Assembly: GCF_900110645.1 (NCBI RefSeq)
Contig: NZ_FOFB01000001.1
Location: 124,001 to 188,000 of the forward strand
Origin: Neolewinella agarilytica
GTDB taxonomy: Bacteria > Bacteroidota > Bacteroidia > Chitinophagales > Saprospiraceae
Length of the DNA stretch: 64,000 nt
Direction: 5' to 3'
In this document: positions 44,042-54,900 of the stretch, piece after piece
Numbering within the stretch: position 1 is the first letter of the stretch
How the letters are laid out: every line of letters starts with the position of its first letter
Program-made: the position numbers and the translations under genes
Notes under the pieces: model-generated
What the model was told of the DNA's origin: nothing
What the model saw: only the letters and a program-made list of their open reading frames with translations
Databases searched by the model: none

Positions 44042-45908
44042 GCAGTATCCGCACCCGGGTACCCACAAATTCTGCTCCGGGAAAAGCATCTTCCACCTGG
44101 ATGCGAAAGTTCTTTCCGTAATGCAGATTAATGAGCTCCAGCCGTTGTTGACTCGTGGCAATTCCCGTACTACCATGCTTTCGTTGGTTCTCCGTCTTTA
44201 GTTCGGCAGATTTTTCACGGCCAATGCCGTTGTCGGTAATGACGATAGCACGGTCGCTGTTGCTCTGGCCTTCAAAGGACAGGCGAAGTCGTCCGCCATC
44301 AGGGCGGTAGCGGAGGCCGTGCCAAATGGCATTTTCCACGAAAGGCTGCAGAATCATGGGGGGCAGCTGTACTTCTTCCAATGCTGGCGGTAAGGTATCA
44401 ACATCGGGTAGCTCATAGTCGAACTTACCCCCGAAGCGCTCTTTTTCCAGTTCCAGATAAAGGCCAAGTTGCTCGAGCTCTTCGCTTAAGGGAACAAAAT
44501 CCTTCCCCGACTGATCCATCACGTTACGCATCAGCTTGGCAAAGCGACCGAGGTAGCGGTTCGCTGAGCGCTCATCCTGCCGTGCGATGTAATTATTGAT
44601 GCTGTTCAGGCTATTGAAGATGAAGTGGGGATTCATCCTGGTTTGCAGGTTGCGCAGCAATAACTCCTGGTTCGCCCGGCGGCGCTTACGGACGTTCCGC
44701 CAGATGAGTAAGACCGATAGCAACGCGCCCAGCAGCAAGGCCGCCAGCAGGTAGATAAGCCAGCGCTGCAGGCTAACCTGTTGGCTGAGGAGCCGGCCTT
44801 CTGTTTCCGCACTCCGGAGGTCCTTCAGACCCAGGTCAACCTGTTGTTGTTCACGTAAAACGGCCACCCGCTGATCGAGTTCTTCCCGTTTTTCGGCGAG
44901 CAGGCGGTTATTAGCTTCTGTATAATCACGGTAGACTTCTGCCGCCCGCCTGGCCTGATTTCGGTCCAGGTAAAAATCCGCGCCCTCCGCGTAGATTTTG
45001 GTTGAAATTTCAGTCGGCGTTTCTGCATCAATGCGCTCAATGGCTTCGGCCAACTTAGTCTCCGCCAACTTGCTTTCTCCTTTTTCCCGTAAGGACCTGA
45101 AACGCTCAAAATTATCCGTCAGCACCAGAGGAGCGGGAGCCGAAGGCAACAGCTCAATAACCGGCTCGGTCACTCCTGCTGACTCTTTGGTTACCGCTTT
45201 TCGGAAGTTAACGTTGGCCGTAACCAATTCTTCGGACTCAGCCTCGGGCAAGGTCGTGTTTCTGGGCACCTGCTTAATGGCTTCGTTCAAGGATGCAGCA
45301 GAGTTAATAATGTCGTTTTGCTGCAGATAGACATTAGAGCGCTTGGCATTTACCCGTAGCTGCAGCAGGCTATCGGCCGGCTGAGCGATTTGGACCTGCT
45401 CGTAATAATTCTGGCTTTGCGCGTAGTTACTTGCAAGAGCTTCCAGGTCGGCCAGGCCTTCACGGCAAGCGATGTTTTGGGCGCTCCCCGCAGGTGCAAG
45501 GTCAAGGCAAGCCGTAAACATGGCCCGTGCCTGGGAGGTATTGTTCTGCGCCAGATACACCCTTCCCCGCTTCAGGGAAAGTTGGGCAGCAGTGAGCTTA
45601 TCACTGGGGTTCACCACTTCCAGCGCCCGTTCGTAACGGCCAAGCGCCAGTTCGGGCTGCTCGATGTCTGCATAAATGTCTCCCAGCAGGATGAAAGCCT
45701 CCGTAAGGTCTTTAGTGGCGGGCTTAGACTGGATCAGGTCACTGAGTGTCCGGATGGCCGCAGCAGGGTCAGTTTCCCGCAGGGCGGCAGCCCGCTCAAT
45801 GGCCGATGGAGCCATCTCCTGCTTGCTCCGCTTCTTGCTCACAGATTGCCCGTTAACACCTGGGAAGGTGAATAGCGCAAAGAGGAGCAAGAGGAGGAGT
45901 TTTGGCAT
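44034..45908 (-). CDS. LytS/YehU-type sensor histidine kinase with TPR-like sensor
   Basis: 624 residues with a signal peptide (FTFPGVNGQS). Residues ~35-340 are TPR-like helical repeats (LALGRYERALEVVNP, QARAMFTACLDLAP) placed in the periplasm, then a coiled coil, and one membrane segment (LIYLLAALLLGALLSVLLIW). The His_kinase module starts RMNPHFIFNSLNSINNYI with the phospho-accepting His, followed by the ATPase motifs FVENAIWHGL and DNGIGREKS. Such kinases normally work with a LytTR response regulator, but none is adjacent. A repeat core at 45489 is coding (LDLAPAGSAQN). Confidence 0.93.
   Translation of the reverse strand: MPKLLLLLLFALFTFPGVNGQSVSKKRSKQEMAPSAIERAAALRETDPAAAIRTLSDLIQSKPATKDLTEAFILLGDIYADIEQPELALGRYERALEVVNPSDKLTAAQLSLKRGRVYLAQNNTSQARAMFTACLDLAPAGSAQNIACREGLADLEALASNYAQSQNYYEQVQIAQPADSLLQLRVNAKRSNVYLQQNDIINSAASLNEAIKQVPRNTTLPEAESEELVTANVNFRKAVTKESAGVTEPVIELLPSAPAPLVLTDNFERFRSLREKGESKLAETKLAEAIERIDAETPTEISTKIYAEGADFYLDRNQARRAAEVYRDYTEANNRLLAEKREELDQRVAVLREQQQVDLGLKDLRSAETEGRLLSQQVSLQRWLIYLLAALLLGALLSVLLIWRNVRKRRRANQELLLRNLQTRMNPHFIFNSLNSINNYIARQDERSANRYLGRFAKLMRNVMDQSGKDFVPLSEELEQLGLYLELEKERFGGKFDYELPDVDTLPPALEEVQLPPMILQPFVENAIWHGLRYRPDGGRLRLSFEGQSNSDRAIVITDNGIGREKSAELKTENQRKHGSTGIATSQQRLELINLHYGKNFRIQVEDAFPGAEFVGTRVRILLT
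45489..45498 (-). repeat. TGCACCTGCG core, copy 10
   Basis: In the sensor part of the histidine kinase gene. On the coding strand it is followed by GGGA and GCGCCC. Confidence 0.8.
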
Positions 45909-46081
45909 GGTGAGTGAAGGTAAGGATTTTGGGATTTTAGTTTGCTTTACTTCTTTATTTGGTCGAACCTGGAGGCCCTTCGCCCAACCTGGTTTGAGGA
46001 CCCCCAGGTCCGATCGCGAACGGGGCCGAAGGCTCCCGGAGCGGGTTAGCGCGGCAGCCTACAGACGACCAGGCCACAAGC

Positions 46082-47116
46082 CTACTTCGCCGTTCCCAAC
46101 GGCAGCGGCACCACCTTCCCCTCCGGCGTAAGGTAGAAGTAGGTATGCTCCGTCACCGTTTTAATCTCTGGTTCAGGAGCCGGAACGGGCTTTTTCTCCT
46201 CCGGCAGGATGAACTTCACCTTCATGCTGTAAGTGAATTGCGCCGTGGGTGCCAGCACGTCAGGGTTCAGTACCAGGTCATAGTCATTGAACGGGATGGC
46301 ATTGTAAAACCGGAGGGTTGGTTTATTTACCTGACTGACGTTGGCTCCCTCCCGATCCTCTTTACTCAGCTTCTGGGAAGCATGCGCAGAATAACTCTCG
46401 TAGCGATCCTTTGGGTACACCACCCAGGCAGATTCCGCTACGGAGAGCTTGGAGCTGTCCAGAGCAATACCGTTATCGGAATACATGGCCTTGAGTTCTT
46501 CGAGGTACTCGAAGGTGAGCTTTCGCAACTCCGTATAGACCTCCTGAGGCTTTTCAACGATTTCGTCTACTTTGATGATGTCATAGATACCCGCATTGGT
46601 GGCGGCAGTCATGATGTCGTCCAGCATACCAGCTTCGTGGTAACGGATGTGGAGGTTCTTCTGCAACTGAAAGCCGGTAGGCTTCTCGGTCAGCGTTTTC
46701 TTGGAGAAGATTTTGTTCTCCTCGCTGAAAGCATAGGTGGGCAGGAAGTTTACCATGTCGATATAGATATCCTCTTCCTTTACGCCGATGGCGGTTAGCC
46801 CATCTGTCATATCGGTGATTCTCTCGTTGATGGAAGAGTTAACGTCCTTAACCGTCTCCCCCGCCTGGAAAACACTGAAGATTGCGACGAAAGCGCTGGC
46901 CCTTTGATTAGACAGCGCGTTAATCGTGAACTCCATCTCACGGGTATTCGGGGCGAAGGCCGCCGTTCGGGGAACAGCCCTGAACTGTGGCCGGTAGTTG
47001 ATGGCATTCGTTGGTTGCTGGGTGTTGTAATTGCCCATTACCTGAGCGGTAGCTGACGGGCTTAAGAAGAGCAGACAAATGGATAACAGCGTTAAATTTT
47101 TAAAGATGTTTTTCAT
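46082..47116 (-). CDS. Secreted SIMPL-like (DUF541) protein
   Basis: 344 residues from the ATG at 47116; the earlier in-frame start at 47152 precedes a -7-like sequence. Signal peptide ends LSPSATAQ. Residues ~50-260 have the SIMPL pattern: EMEFTINALSNQRASAFVAIF, a middle segment VKEEDIYIDMVNFLPTYAF and QLQKNLHIRYHEAG. The assignment is by pattern and is moderate. The C-terminus is proline-rich (PVPAPEPEIKT) followed by a short strand. Function of periplasmic SIMPL proteins is unclear. TAAATTTC ends five bases before the ATG. Confidence 0.7.
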   Translation of the reverse strand: MKNIFKNLTLLSICLLFLSPSATAQVMGNYNTQQPTNAINYRPQFRAVPRTAAFAPNTREMEFTINALSNQRASAFVAIFSVFQAGETVKDVNSSINERITDMTDGLTAIGVKEEDIYIDMVNFLPTYAFSEENKIFSKKTLTEKPTGFQLQKNLHIRYHEAGMLDDIMTAATNAGIYDIIKVDEIVEKPQEVYTELRKLTFEYLEELKAMYSDNGIALDSSKLSVAESAWVVYPKDRYESYSAHASQKLSKEDREGANVSQVNKPTLRFYNAIPFNDYDLVLNPDVLAPTAQFTYSMKVKFILPEEKKPVPAPEPEIKTVTEHTYFYLTPEGKVVPLPLGTAK

Positions 47117-47431
47117 ATTGGGAAATTTATGGATGAGTAATTTTGCCAACACCCTGTCGCATTATTTATCCTTCATTCCGGGTGTCTGGCAAAGACAAAA
47201 TTATGGTCCGGAACCCTGGCTCTACCTTGCCAGGAGCTGGTAAAAGGGTGCATTATGGGCACTTCCCGTAGTCAGCGGTCCCGTTCACAAAGTCAGTGGC
47301 TGCTTTGCCAAATTGCGGATAACTGTCCGCAGTATTCCGCCCCAACTTTGTTGTGTAATCGAGCCGGAACGAGCATCCATTGCCTGAAACCGAATCTCCG
47401 GCTTATCCATTTAACCCAACCCTCCCCTAGC

Positions 47432-48652
47432 ATGAAAATCCCCACTACTTTCGCCTGGCTCTCAGCAGCTGTTCTGACGGCCATCGGTTGTTTGTTTCTC
47501 GCTGGCAACCTTCTTTACGGTAATACGAGCCTGCCCCCGACTCCCCCTGCTCCTGTCAGCTACCCTGCACCTGCGACCGCGCCGCCTTCCGTCTCCACCC
47601 GATCCGGTAAAAATCTGATTCAGATCGCCTTCCTGCTGGACACCAGCAGCTCAATGGATGGATTGATCGACCAGGCCAAAAGCCGTCTCTGGAACATCCT
47701 TAACGAAATCCTCAAAGCCCAAAAAGACGGCGAAGCACCGGACATAGAAGTAGCTCTTTACCAATATGGCAACAGTGGTTTGCTACCCGAAAAAGGGTAC
47801 ATCGAGCAGGTTGTCCCGCTCACTACGGACGTGGATCTGTTTAGCGATAAGCTCTTCGGTCTTAAGACCGGCGGAGGCGACGAATTCTGTGGCCACGTCA
47901 TCCTTCGCTCCACTGACGACCTGACCTGGGACGCTAACGACGGCACCATCAAGCTCATTTATATTGCTGGCAACGAGCCCTTCACCCAGGGCGAAGTGAA
48001 GCCCGAAGACGCCCTGCGCAAAGCCCGTGGGAAAGACATCATCGTGAATACCATTCTCTGCGGCAACCCCAACGGAAGTGACGGCCCCAGCTGGCGTAGC
48101 GGTGCCAAAAACGGTGATGGAGACTTCTTCTTCATCAATCAGGATGAGCGGGTAACTTACATCGCATCTCCTTATGATGATGCGATCGAAAAGTGCAACC
48201 TCCGGCTCAACCGCACCTACATTGCCTATGGTGCGCAGGGCGCTACCTTCCAGGCGAATCAGATGCGGCAGGATGTAAACGCCGGCTCGTACAGCAAAGC
48301 CAATCTGAGCTCCAGGGCCAGGTTCAAGGCCAGCAAAAAATACAAGAATACTGCATGGGACGTAGTGGATGCCGCCGAAGAAAACGAAGAGGTCGTGCTA
48401 AGTCAAAAAGAAACCATGCCGGACAGTTTATCCCGTTTATCCGACGAAGCGCTTAAAGTAAAGATCAAGCAAATGAGCGAGGAACGAAAAGCGCTGCAAG
48501 CAGAAATTCTCGCCCTTACCGCTAAGCGCGACGCCTATGTTGCCGAAGCCCGTAAAAAAGCAAGTGGCAATGAGGTAAATACCCTGGGAGAGAAACTTAA
48601 GCTCAGCGTTCGTAAGCGACTGTTAGCCAGAGAGTATGAGATTGTTGAATAG
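47432..48652 (+). CDS. von Willebrand factor A-domain protein, secreted
   Basis: 406 residues from the ATG at 47432; the upstream in-frame stretch (from 47255) is not protein-like. An N-terminal signal or anchor (WLSAAVLTAIGCLFLAGNLL) is followed by a proline-rich spacer that contains a repeat core at 47566. The VWA domain has the MIDAS motif DTSSSM near residue 72 and an EFCGHVI segment. A charged coiled coil (~residues 330-406) ends the protein. It lies divergent from the SIMPL-like gene, with 315 bp between them. Likely an envelope protein that binds partners in a metal-dependent way. Confidence 0.88.
   Translation: MKIPTTFAWLSAAVLTAIGCLFLAGNLLYGNTSLPPTPPAPVSYPAPATAPPSVSTRSGKNLIQIAFLLDTSSSMDGLIDQAKSRLWNILNEILKAQKDGEAPDIEVALYQYGNSGLLPEKGYIEQVVPLTTDVDLFSDKLFGLKTGGGDEFCGHVILRSTDDLTWDANDGTIKLIYIAGNEPFTQGEVKPEDALRKARGKDIIVNTILCGNPNGSDGPSWRSGAKNGDGDFFFINQDERVTYIASPYDDAIEKCNLRLNRTYIAYGAQGATFQANQMRQDVNAGSYSKANLSSRARFKASKKYKNTAWDVVDAAEENEEVVLSQKETMPDSLSRLSDEALKVKIKQMSEERKALQAEILALTAKRDAYVAEARKKASGNEVNTLGEKLKLSVRKRLLAREYEIVE
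47566..47575 (+). repeat. TGCACCTGCG core, copy 11
   Basis: In the proline-rich spacer of the VWA protein (read as PAPATAPP). It is followed by ACC and GCGCC. Confidence 0.8.
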
Positions 48653-48679
48653 TAATTTAAACAGTCCATGTATTCAGGC

Positions 48680-48711
48680 GGAGTATCACGGGTTAATTCC
48701 TGTGATACTCC
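48680..48711. terminator. Terminator between convergent VWA and ThuA-like genes
   Basis: Perfect 10-bp stem GGAGTATCAC / GTGATACTCC with a 12-nt loop. A T-rich stretch follows on the plus strand within six bases (TTTTTAACTTT). Confidence 0.75.
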
Positions 48712-48713
48712 GT

Positions 48714-49673
48714 TCACTTTTTAACTTTAAAGTCCCTACTGCTAGCCACCTTTTCCGTTGGAAAATCAGAAGGTATCTCACGAGTCACTTTACCGGTGGC
48801 AGTCCATTCTACACCGCGCAAAAAACTTTCAATGAAGCCTACGCCTTCCATGGATACATCCGAATGCCCGAGCGTGGAATGAAAAATCCGCCCTTTACCG
48901 TAGGTCACCGTCATCAACACGGGTTCATGACGGTCAGTGGGTGGTTTGTCTGAGTGATCTTTGCCGGTGGCCAGAACCGTTAGGTTCTTAGCCGGGCCAC
49001 GAAGTTGGGCATAACATTCGTCTACTGTTGTCAGCCACACCGCAGGCATCCCCCGGGTGATGGGGTGGTTAGGCTCACGAACCGTTACCGGGAATTCATG
49101 CCTGGGGCCATGGCTGCCCGCTTTACCGTTCGATTCATCACGGATGAGTTCTCCCTCATTGCTGTAATACACATACGGACCATCCTTTTCAGTACGACCT
49201 CCCCAGCCCCCCAGGCCAATCATTTCATTGTAGGCTTTCCAGTCAGGAAATGAGTTGTCAGCGGCATGGATGGAGACAAAACCACCTCCTTGTTTCACAA
49301 ACTCTTCAAAAGCCCGTTGAGTAGCTGCCGGCCAGGCAGCTGCCTTCCAGCCAAAGTTGGAAATAACAACATCGTATTTCTTAAAGTCGGGTGCAAAATC
49401 CGGGTCCGTTTGGGGTTGCTCTTTATCTTGTGTAAGACCCACGCCGGCCAACGGAAGATAGTCTGACTGCTTGCCCCCCTTCCAGGTGAACTGGCTACGA
49501 TTGACCGCAACCTTAAAACCTTTCGCTTCCTCCAGGTACTGCTTCATCATGACGGTTGACTTTGGCCAAACATCATGATTATTCTGTCCGTCAATGATCA
49601 GGACTTTTACGGGAGAACAAGAAGAGAGAAGGCAAGTAAATGCCAGTAAAAGGTAAAAGAATGTAGCGTTCAT
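48714..49673 (-). CDS. ThuA-like lipoprotein
   Basis: 319 residues from the ATG at 49673; the in-frame region up to 49829 is not protein-like. Lipobox LLSSC. The ThuA-like (trehalose utilisation) domain shows VLIIDGQNNHDVWP at the start, DVVISNFGW, GGGFVSIHAADNSFPDW and FHSTLGHSDVSM, a class I glutamine-amidotransferase-like fold. ThuA-like proteins are frequent in Bacteroidota carbohydrate loci, often with glycosidases or Gfo/Idh oxidoreductases. No active-site Cys was identified, so a binding role is as likely as catalysis. Confidence 0.9.
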   Translation of the reverse strand: MNATFFYLLLAFTCLLSSCSPVKVLIIDGQNNHDVWPKSTVMMKQYLEEAKGFKVAVNRSQFTWKGGKQSDYLPLAGVGLTQDKEQPQTDPDFAPDFKKYDVVISNFGWKAAAWPAATQRAFEEFVKQGGGFVSIHAADNSFPDWKAYNEMIGLGGWGGRTEKDGPYVYYSNEGELIRDESNGKAGSHGPRHEFPVTVREPNHPITRGMPAVWLTTVDECYAQLRGPAKNLTVLATGKDHSDKPPTDRHEPVLMTVTYGKGRIFHSTLGHSDVSMEGVGFIESFLRGVEWTATGKVTREIPSDFPTEKVASSRDFKVKK

Positions 49674-49889
49674 AACTGATATTTTAGCGGCCTGGAAGGC
49701 ATACAACCTTCTTTGTTTAGCAGGAACAATTAGATACGAAACCTGACAGACGAAGCAAGCAGACAATCGTATCTGATTTGTGCAAAAAAGTAACTTTTTG
49801 GGATAAAACAGCCTGATTTTTTCTTTCACACACCCAAGAGGAAGGCTTTCTGTGTATTTTTAACCCAGAAACAATCCACCCATACAAAT

Positions 49890-50439
49890 TGAAGACTTAT
49901 AAAATTGCGGCCGTAAACGGCGAAAGCACGTGACGAACGTGACCAAGTCGAACACCATGATCCACACCCTCACGCTTTGGGATAATACCATCGCAGAGGT
50001 CGCCGCCAACTACCCTGATGCGGAATATCGTAAAATGTACATCGATACGGCTTCGGCCAATTTCGTGCTTCACCCGGAATACTTCGACGTAGTACTAACC
50101 ACTAACATGCTTGGTGATATCCTGTCTGACTTGGGCGGAGCCATTACGGGTAGCCTTGGATTGGGTGGTAGTGGCAACGTTAATCCGGAAAGAACCTTCC
50201 CCTCCATGTTTGAGCCCATCCACGGCTCTGCACCAGACATTATGGGGCAAAACAAAGCCAACCCCATCGGGCAGTTTTGGTCGGCAGCCTTGCTGCTGGA
50301 GCATCTGGGTGAAATGGAAGCCGCGGCCGACATTATGAAAGCCATCAATACCGTAACGGCTTCGGGAACACTGACGGCAGAACTGGGAGGTACAGCCAGC
50401 ACGACGGATATAACGGCGGCGGCGCTGGCGGCTTTGTAG
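49890..50439 (+). pseudogene. Internally deleted tartrate/isopropylmalate dehydrogenase-like gene
   Basis: The start is TTG AAG ACT TAT (KTYKIAAVNG, the family N-terminus), but after ~10 codons the sequence jumps to the middle of the protein in another frame: RRKHVTNVTKSN, then YIDTASANFVLHPEYFDVV, NMLGDILSDLGG and FEPIHGSAPDIMGQNKANP to the C-terminus. About 170 codons are missing. The surviving part best resembles tartrate dehydrogenase/decarboxylase in the IDH/IPMDH superfamily. It retains the Asp ligands in GDILSD but not the N-terminal substrate-binding half, so it should be inactive. Confidence 0.82.
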
Positions 50440-50533
50440 GTTGCAGGTTGCAGGGTACAGGTTGCAGTGTAGCATGCGCGACAGGCAACCCGCAACTTGC
50501 AACCTGCAACCTGCAACCTACAACCTGCAACTT
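50440..50533. repeat. Inverted TTGCAACC/GGTTGCA array, copy 1
   Basis: Several GGTTGCAG words are followed by TTGCAACCTGCAACC words in the opposite orientation, able to fold into a long hairpin between two gene remnants. A related one-sided array lies at 60192-60254. Confidence 0.75.
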
Positions 50534-50539
50534 AAAAAC

Positions 50540-50715
50540 ATGATCAACTTCCAAAACTACCACCTCCACGACCTCACCCATACCTACACCGATGGCCTGC
50601 CCGCTATGAGTGGGAACAGGCGCGGACGCGGGTGAAAGATGGTTGGAATGCAAGGTGGTTGCGGCTCTACTCTCACGTAGGGACGCACATGGATGCGCAG
50701 AAACACTTCGACGTT
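50540..50715 (+). pseudogene. N-terminal fragment of a cyclase/kynurenine-formamidase-like gene
   Basis: From the ATG at 50540 the peptide begins NFQNYHLHDLTHTYTDGLP, then a single-base deletion near 50603 shifts the frame. In the new frame it continues YEWEQARTRVKDGWNARW, then LYSHVGTHMDAQKHFDV, the metal-binding SxxGTHxDAxxHF motif of the cyclase (formamidase) family. The gene is cut off there and reads into an oxidoreductase. It carries a degenerate copy of the dispersed repeat at about 50619-50638. Confidence 0.75.
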
Positions 50716-51477
50716 GGCAAGCACATCACCTGCCAAAAGCCCCTGGCGCCAACGCTGGCGGAGTCGAAAGAGATCCATCGCACCTGCGTCCGCGCCCAAA
50801 AACGATTTATGGTGCACGAAAACTTCCGTTTTCAGCCTTGGCATCGTAAAATAAAGGAACTGATACAGGCCGGAGTGCTTGGGGACCGCCTGCATACCAT
50901 CACCCAACGAATGCGGACCGGAGACGGTTACGGCCCGGATGCCTACCTTGGCCGCCAGCCTTATTTCAGGACAATGCCCCGGCTGCTGATGTTTGAAACC
51001 GGTATTCATTTCATCGATGTTTTGCGTTTCCTGGGTGGCGAAGTAAGCACCGTCTTTGCCAAAATGAGAACACTGAATCCGGTCATTGCCGGGGAGGATG
51101 CCGCCATTGTGTTACTGGATTTTGCCTCCGGCGCTCAGGGGATCATCGACGGAAACCGATACAACGAGGCCAATCATCCTGACCCCAGGTACACCTTCGG
51201 CACTACGGTGATTGAAGGAAGCAATGGCACACTGCGCCTTTCCCTGGACGGGACGCTGACCCTGCAGCCTCTGGGCGAACAGGAACGAGAAGTAAAATAC
51301 GCCCACGCGCGACGGGGATTTGCGGGAGACTGCGTCTATTCCATTCAACAACATTTCCTCGAAGCATTTCAATCAGGCAGCCCATTTGAAACCAATGGAG
51401 ATGACTATCTGAAGAGTCTGGCCGTGTTAGAAGCCTGTTATGACAGTGCAGCCAATAAGCAAATTGTAAAATTATAA
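50716..51477 (+). pseudogene. 5'-truncated Gfo/Idh/MocA oxidoreductase, fused to the cyclase remnant
   Basis: The frame is open from the cyclase fragment through GKHITCQKPLAP (the family GKHVxxEKP region, with Gln for Glu) and on to FMVHENFRFQPWH, FETGIHFIDVLRFLGGE, and NRYNEANHPDP to the normal C-terminus. The N-terminal Rossmann nucleotide-binding half is absent, so NAD(P)-dependent activity is unlikely. An inserted-looking segment, HRTCVRAQKRF, is encoded by a repeat copy with one mismatch at ~50779. Expression as a chimera from a GTG at 50632 is possible but not supported. Confidence 0.82.
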
Positions 51478-51966
51478 AAGGCGGCTTACCTGCTCATCCA
51501 GCTACTGCTTTCAATCAATTATCGGAAAGGGCCGAACGGAATTACCTGCAATCGATTGGGAAGAAAAAGTTGCAGATCACGCAGCGTATCCAAATCTCGT
51601 TTCGTTATCGGAGTAACGGAAAAATTATCTTCCGTTTTGTTTGGTTCCTTCCATTTAGTGTTGCACATTTGATGGAAAGGAATGCTGCTTTAACAAGTAT
51701 AGTTAGTGTAACATTCACACATTCAGAACATTAAAGTCTAAATCGATCAAGCGAAACACAAACTGCCTCCCCTTTTTTGGGGCCGCAAACTCCGTAAAGT
51801 CTAGTTTGGATGAAAACTGTGCCAGGCAGCAATGCCATGGTATGGGTATCATACATCTTACTGTTACCTCATAATTCAACTTTTCAACTCAGGGTGCTAC
51901 TTCTGCTGCGCAAGCATCAATCTGTAGTTCCACTTCACAACATTCAATCATACAATTTATTCATCT
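51478..51966. other. Non-coding region upstream of the SusC gene
   Basis: 489 bp without a convincing gene. It is AT-richer than its flanks. CCCC-TTTTTT-GGGG (about 51775) can form a small hairpin. No promoter matching TAnnTTTG was found with a good -33 partner, though regulation of the SusC-SusD genes presumably resides here. Confidence 0.6.
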
Positions 51967-54900
51967 ATGAAAGTGTTTCAACACTATCTGCCCAATCCAG
52001 GAGGCACAAAATCAGGACGGTCGCTTTTTGTGACGCTGCTCCTGTTGCTGTGTACCGGTTGGGTCGCCGCCCAAACCGTATCAGGTACGGTTTATGATGA
52101 GACCGGTTTTGGTCTTGTCGGTGCGACAATTCTCGTTGATGGTACCACCACCGGTACCGTTACTGACCTTGATGGTACTTATTCCATCCAGGCAGATGCC
52201 AACGACGTACTCATCATTTCTTTTACCGGTTATACTACCCAGCGTATTACGGTGGGTAGCCAGAGCAAGATCGACATCAGCCTTGAGCCCGATGTAGCGA
52301 TTCTTGATCAGGTAGTCGTAACGGGTTACAGCCAGCAGCGTAAAGGTGACATCACCGGTGCCGTTGCCGTTCTGGATACGGATGAGCTGACTTCCATTGC
52401 CGCCACTTCGGTCAACCAGCAGCTTTCTGGTCGGGCTACGGGTGTACAAACTTCTACTTCCGGTGCCGCTGGTGACGGAACGAACGTTCGTATTCGTGGT
52501 ATTTCTTCTTTCACCTCTAATGATCCGCTGACGATCGTTGACGGTGTTCCTCAGGTCAATAACTTCCTCAACAACATTAACCCTAATGATATTGAGTCCG
52601 TTCAGATCCTGAAGGATGCTTCTGCTGCCTCTATTTACGGTACACGTGCACTCAATGGTGTAATCATTATTACCACCAAGACGGGTAAGTCTGGTAAGCC
52701 AAAGATCACCTACGATGCCTACTACGGTATTCAGGGGCACGAGCGCGGCTGGGATGACATCCTGATTCAGGATCCGCTGGAGTACGCTAACCTTTTCTAT
52801 GACAGCTACACCAACCAGGGTCAGCTTCCTGGTGAAGCGACTATCTACGGTCAGTCTGGTGAGCCGGTAATTCCACAGTACATTTACGTATGTCCTGATT
52901 GCCGGAATGCTGATGGTTCCGTAAACCGCGATGCATACAGCTACCCCAACAACCTGATCATGGAAGCTAATCCTGACGGTACGAACTGGTGGGAAGAAAC
53001 CATGAGTGCTGCGCCGATTACGGATCACACCCTCGCAATCTCCGGAGGTACGGATGCCGGCTCTTACCGCATCTCGGCTAACTACCAGGATCAGCAGGGT
53101 ACGATGGATAACACTTACTTCCAGCGTATGTCCGTACGGGCTAACTCTCAGTGGAGTCTGGGTAAAGTTACTATTGGTGAGAACCTGAACATCAGCCGTG
53201 TTACTTCTGTAGGTGTACCTGGCGGTGGACAAAACGAGCAGGGTACTCTTATGCAAATCGTAAAGGCCCAGCCCATCATTCCTGTTTATGACATCTCTGG
53301 TGAGCGGTTTGCTTCTGGTAAGACGACAGGGCTTTCTAATGGCTCTAACCCCGTTGGCCAAACGGTTTACAACAAGGATGATGTAGGAGAATATGATGCC
53401 ATTGTCGGTAGCATGTTTGCTGAGCTTGAGATCATTGACGGCCTTAATTTCAAGTCGCTGGTAGGTATTAACTACAGCGTTGGTGGTGCCGTTGACTGGA
53501 GCAACCCAACCTGGGAAAACTCTGAGCCTACGACCGTAAACGGTTTCAGTGAGAACCTTAGCCGGAATTACAACTGGGTATGGACCAACACGCTCAACTA
53601 CAACAAGACCTTTAACGAGCGCCACAACGTAGGTGTTCTTTTGGGCTACGAGAGCTTGCGGGAACGCGGTCGTGGTATCAGCGGCAGCTTTGGTCAGTAC
53701 TTTATCTCTGACCTATCTGCCCGCTACCTCAGTGCCTCTCTTGCGAATCCGGAAACCCGTAACGTTAGCAGTGGTGGAAGTGAGCACACGCTGCTTTCTC
53801 AGTTCGGTCAGCTTTCTTATGCTCTGGATAATAAGTACCTTTTCACGGCTACTATTCGTCGTGATGGTTCCAGCCGTTTCGGACCGGAAAACCGCTTTGG
53901 TATCTTCCCCGCAGCGAGCTTCGGCTGGCGCGTGTCTGACGAAGCCTTCATGGACAATGTGAATTTCCTGACGGACCTTAAGCTACGTATTGGCTACGGT
54001 GTTGTTGGAAATGAAAACTTCCGGAACTATGGTTTCGTCAACAACTTTGGTGGTGGCACGGGTAGCACCTTCTACGCCATTGGTGGAGGTAACTCCCTTG
54101 CGACCGGTTACACCGCTACAGCGCTTGGTGATGCAACAACAGGTTGGGAGGAAAAGACAACTACTAACGTAGGTGTTGATGCCACCGTTCTTGATGGAAA
54201 GCTGAGTGTAAACCTTGACGTTTACACTTCTACTGTAGACGGCCTTCTCTTCAACCCTGCCCTTCCTTTGACTGCAGGTACGCCTGCTCCTCCATTCAGC
54301 AACGTTGGATCAATGGAGAACAATGGTTTTGACCTCGGTTTGAACTGGCGTCCTGAAATCGGTGACTTCAAATTCAACATCAGTGCTAACATTAGCCAGT
54401 ACACGAACGAGATCGTTGCTATTGATGGTTCGCAAACCGAATTCTTCGGTCGCGGTGGCCCAGGTACTCGTATCGGTAACATCCAGATTAACCGCTTAGG
54501 AGAATCCATTGGTTCTTTCTACGGTTTCCAGCAAAACGGAATCTGGCAGAGCCAGGCTGAAATCGATGCCGCTAACGCAATCGACGGAGACGCTTCTTCT
54601 GTATTCCAGGCAAACGCAGCTCCGGGACGCTTCCGCTGGCAGGACATTGACAGCTACGACCCCGAAACAGGTGAGCTGACTGGTGTTCCTGACGGATTGA
54701 TCAACGATGCAGATATCACCATCATCGGTAACCCACACCCCGACCTGACTGCAGGCCTGAACATTGGTGTTAACTACAAAGCCTTTGACTTCACGGCCTT
54801 CTTCTTTGGTAGCTTCGGTAACGATATCTTCAACTCAACGAAGCAGTTTACCATCTTCCGCCAGTTCGATACGAACGCTGATCGTCGCCTGGTTACGGAT

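Noticed and set aside
49890-51477. A novel multifunctional fusion enzyme
   Set aside because: Each piece lacks essential halves and there is a frameshift and a stop, so decay explains it better.
52081-53625. 514-codon minus-strand frame in the SusC gene
   Set aside because: It is the antisense shadow of a strongly biased gene; no domain or start signal supports it.
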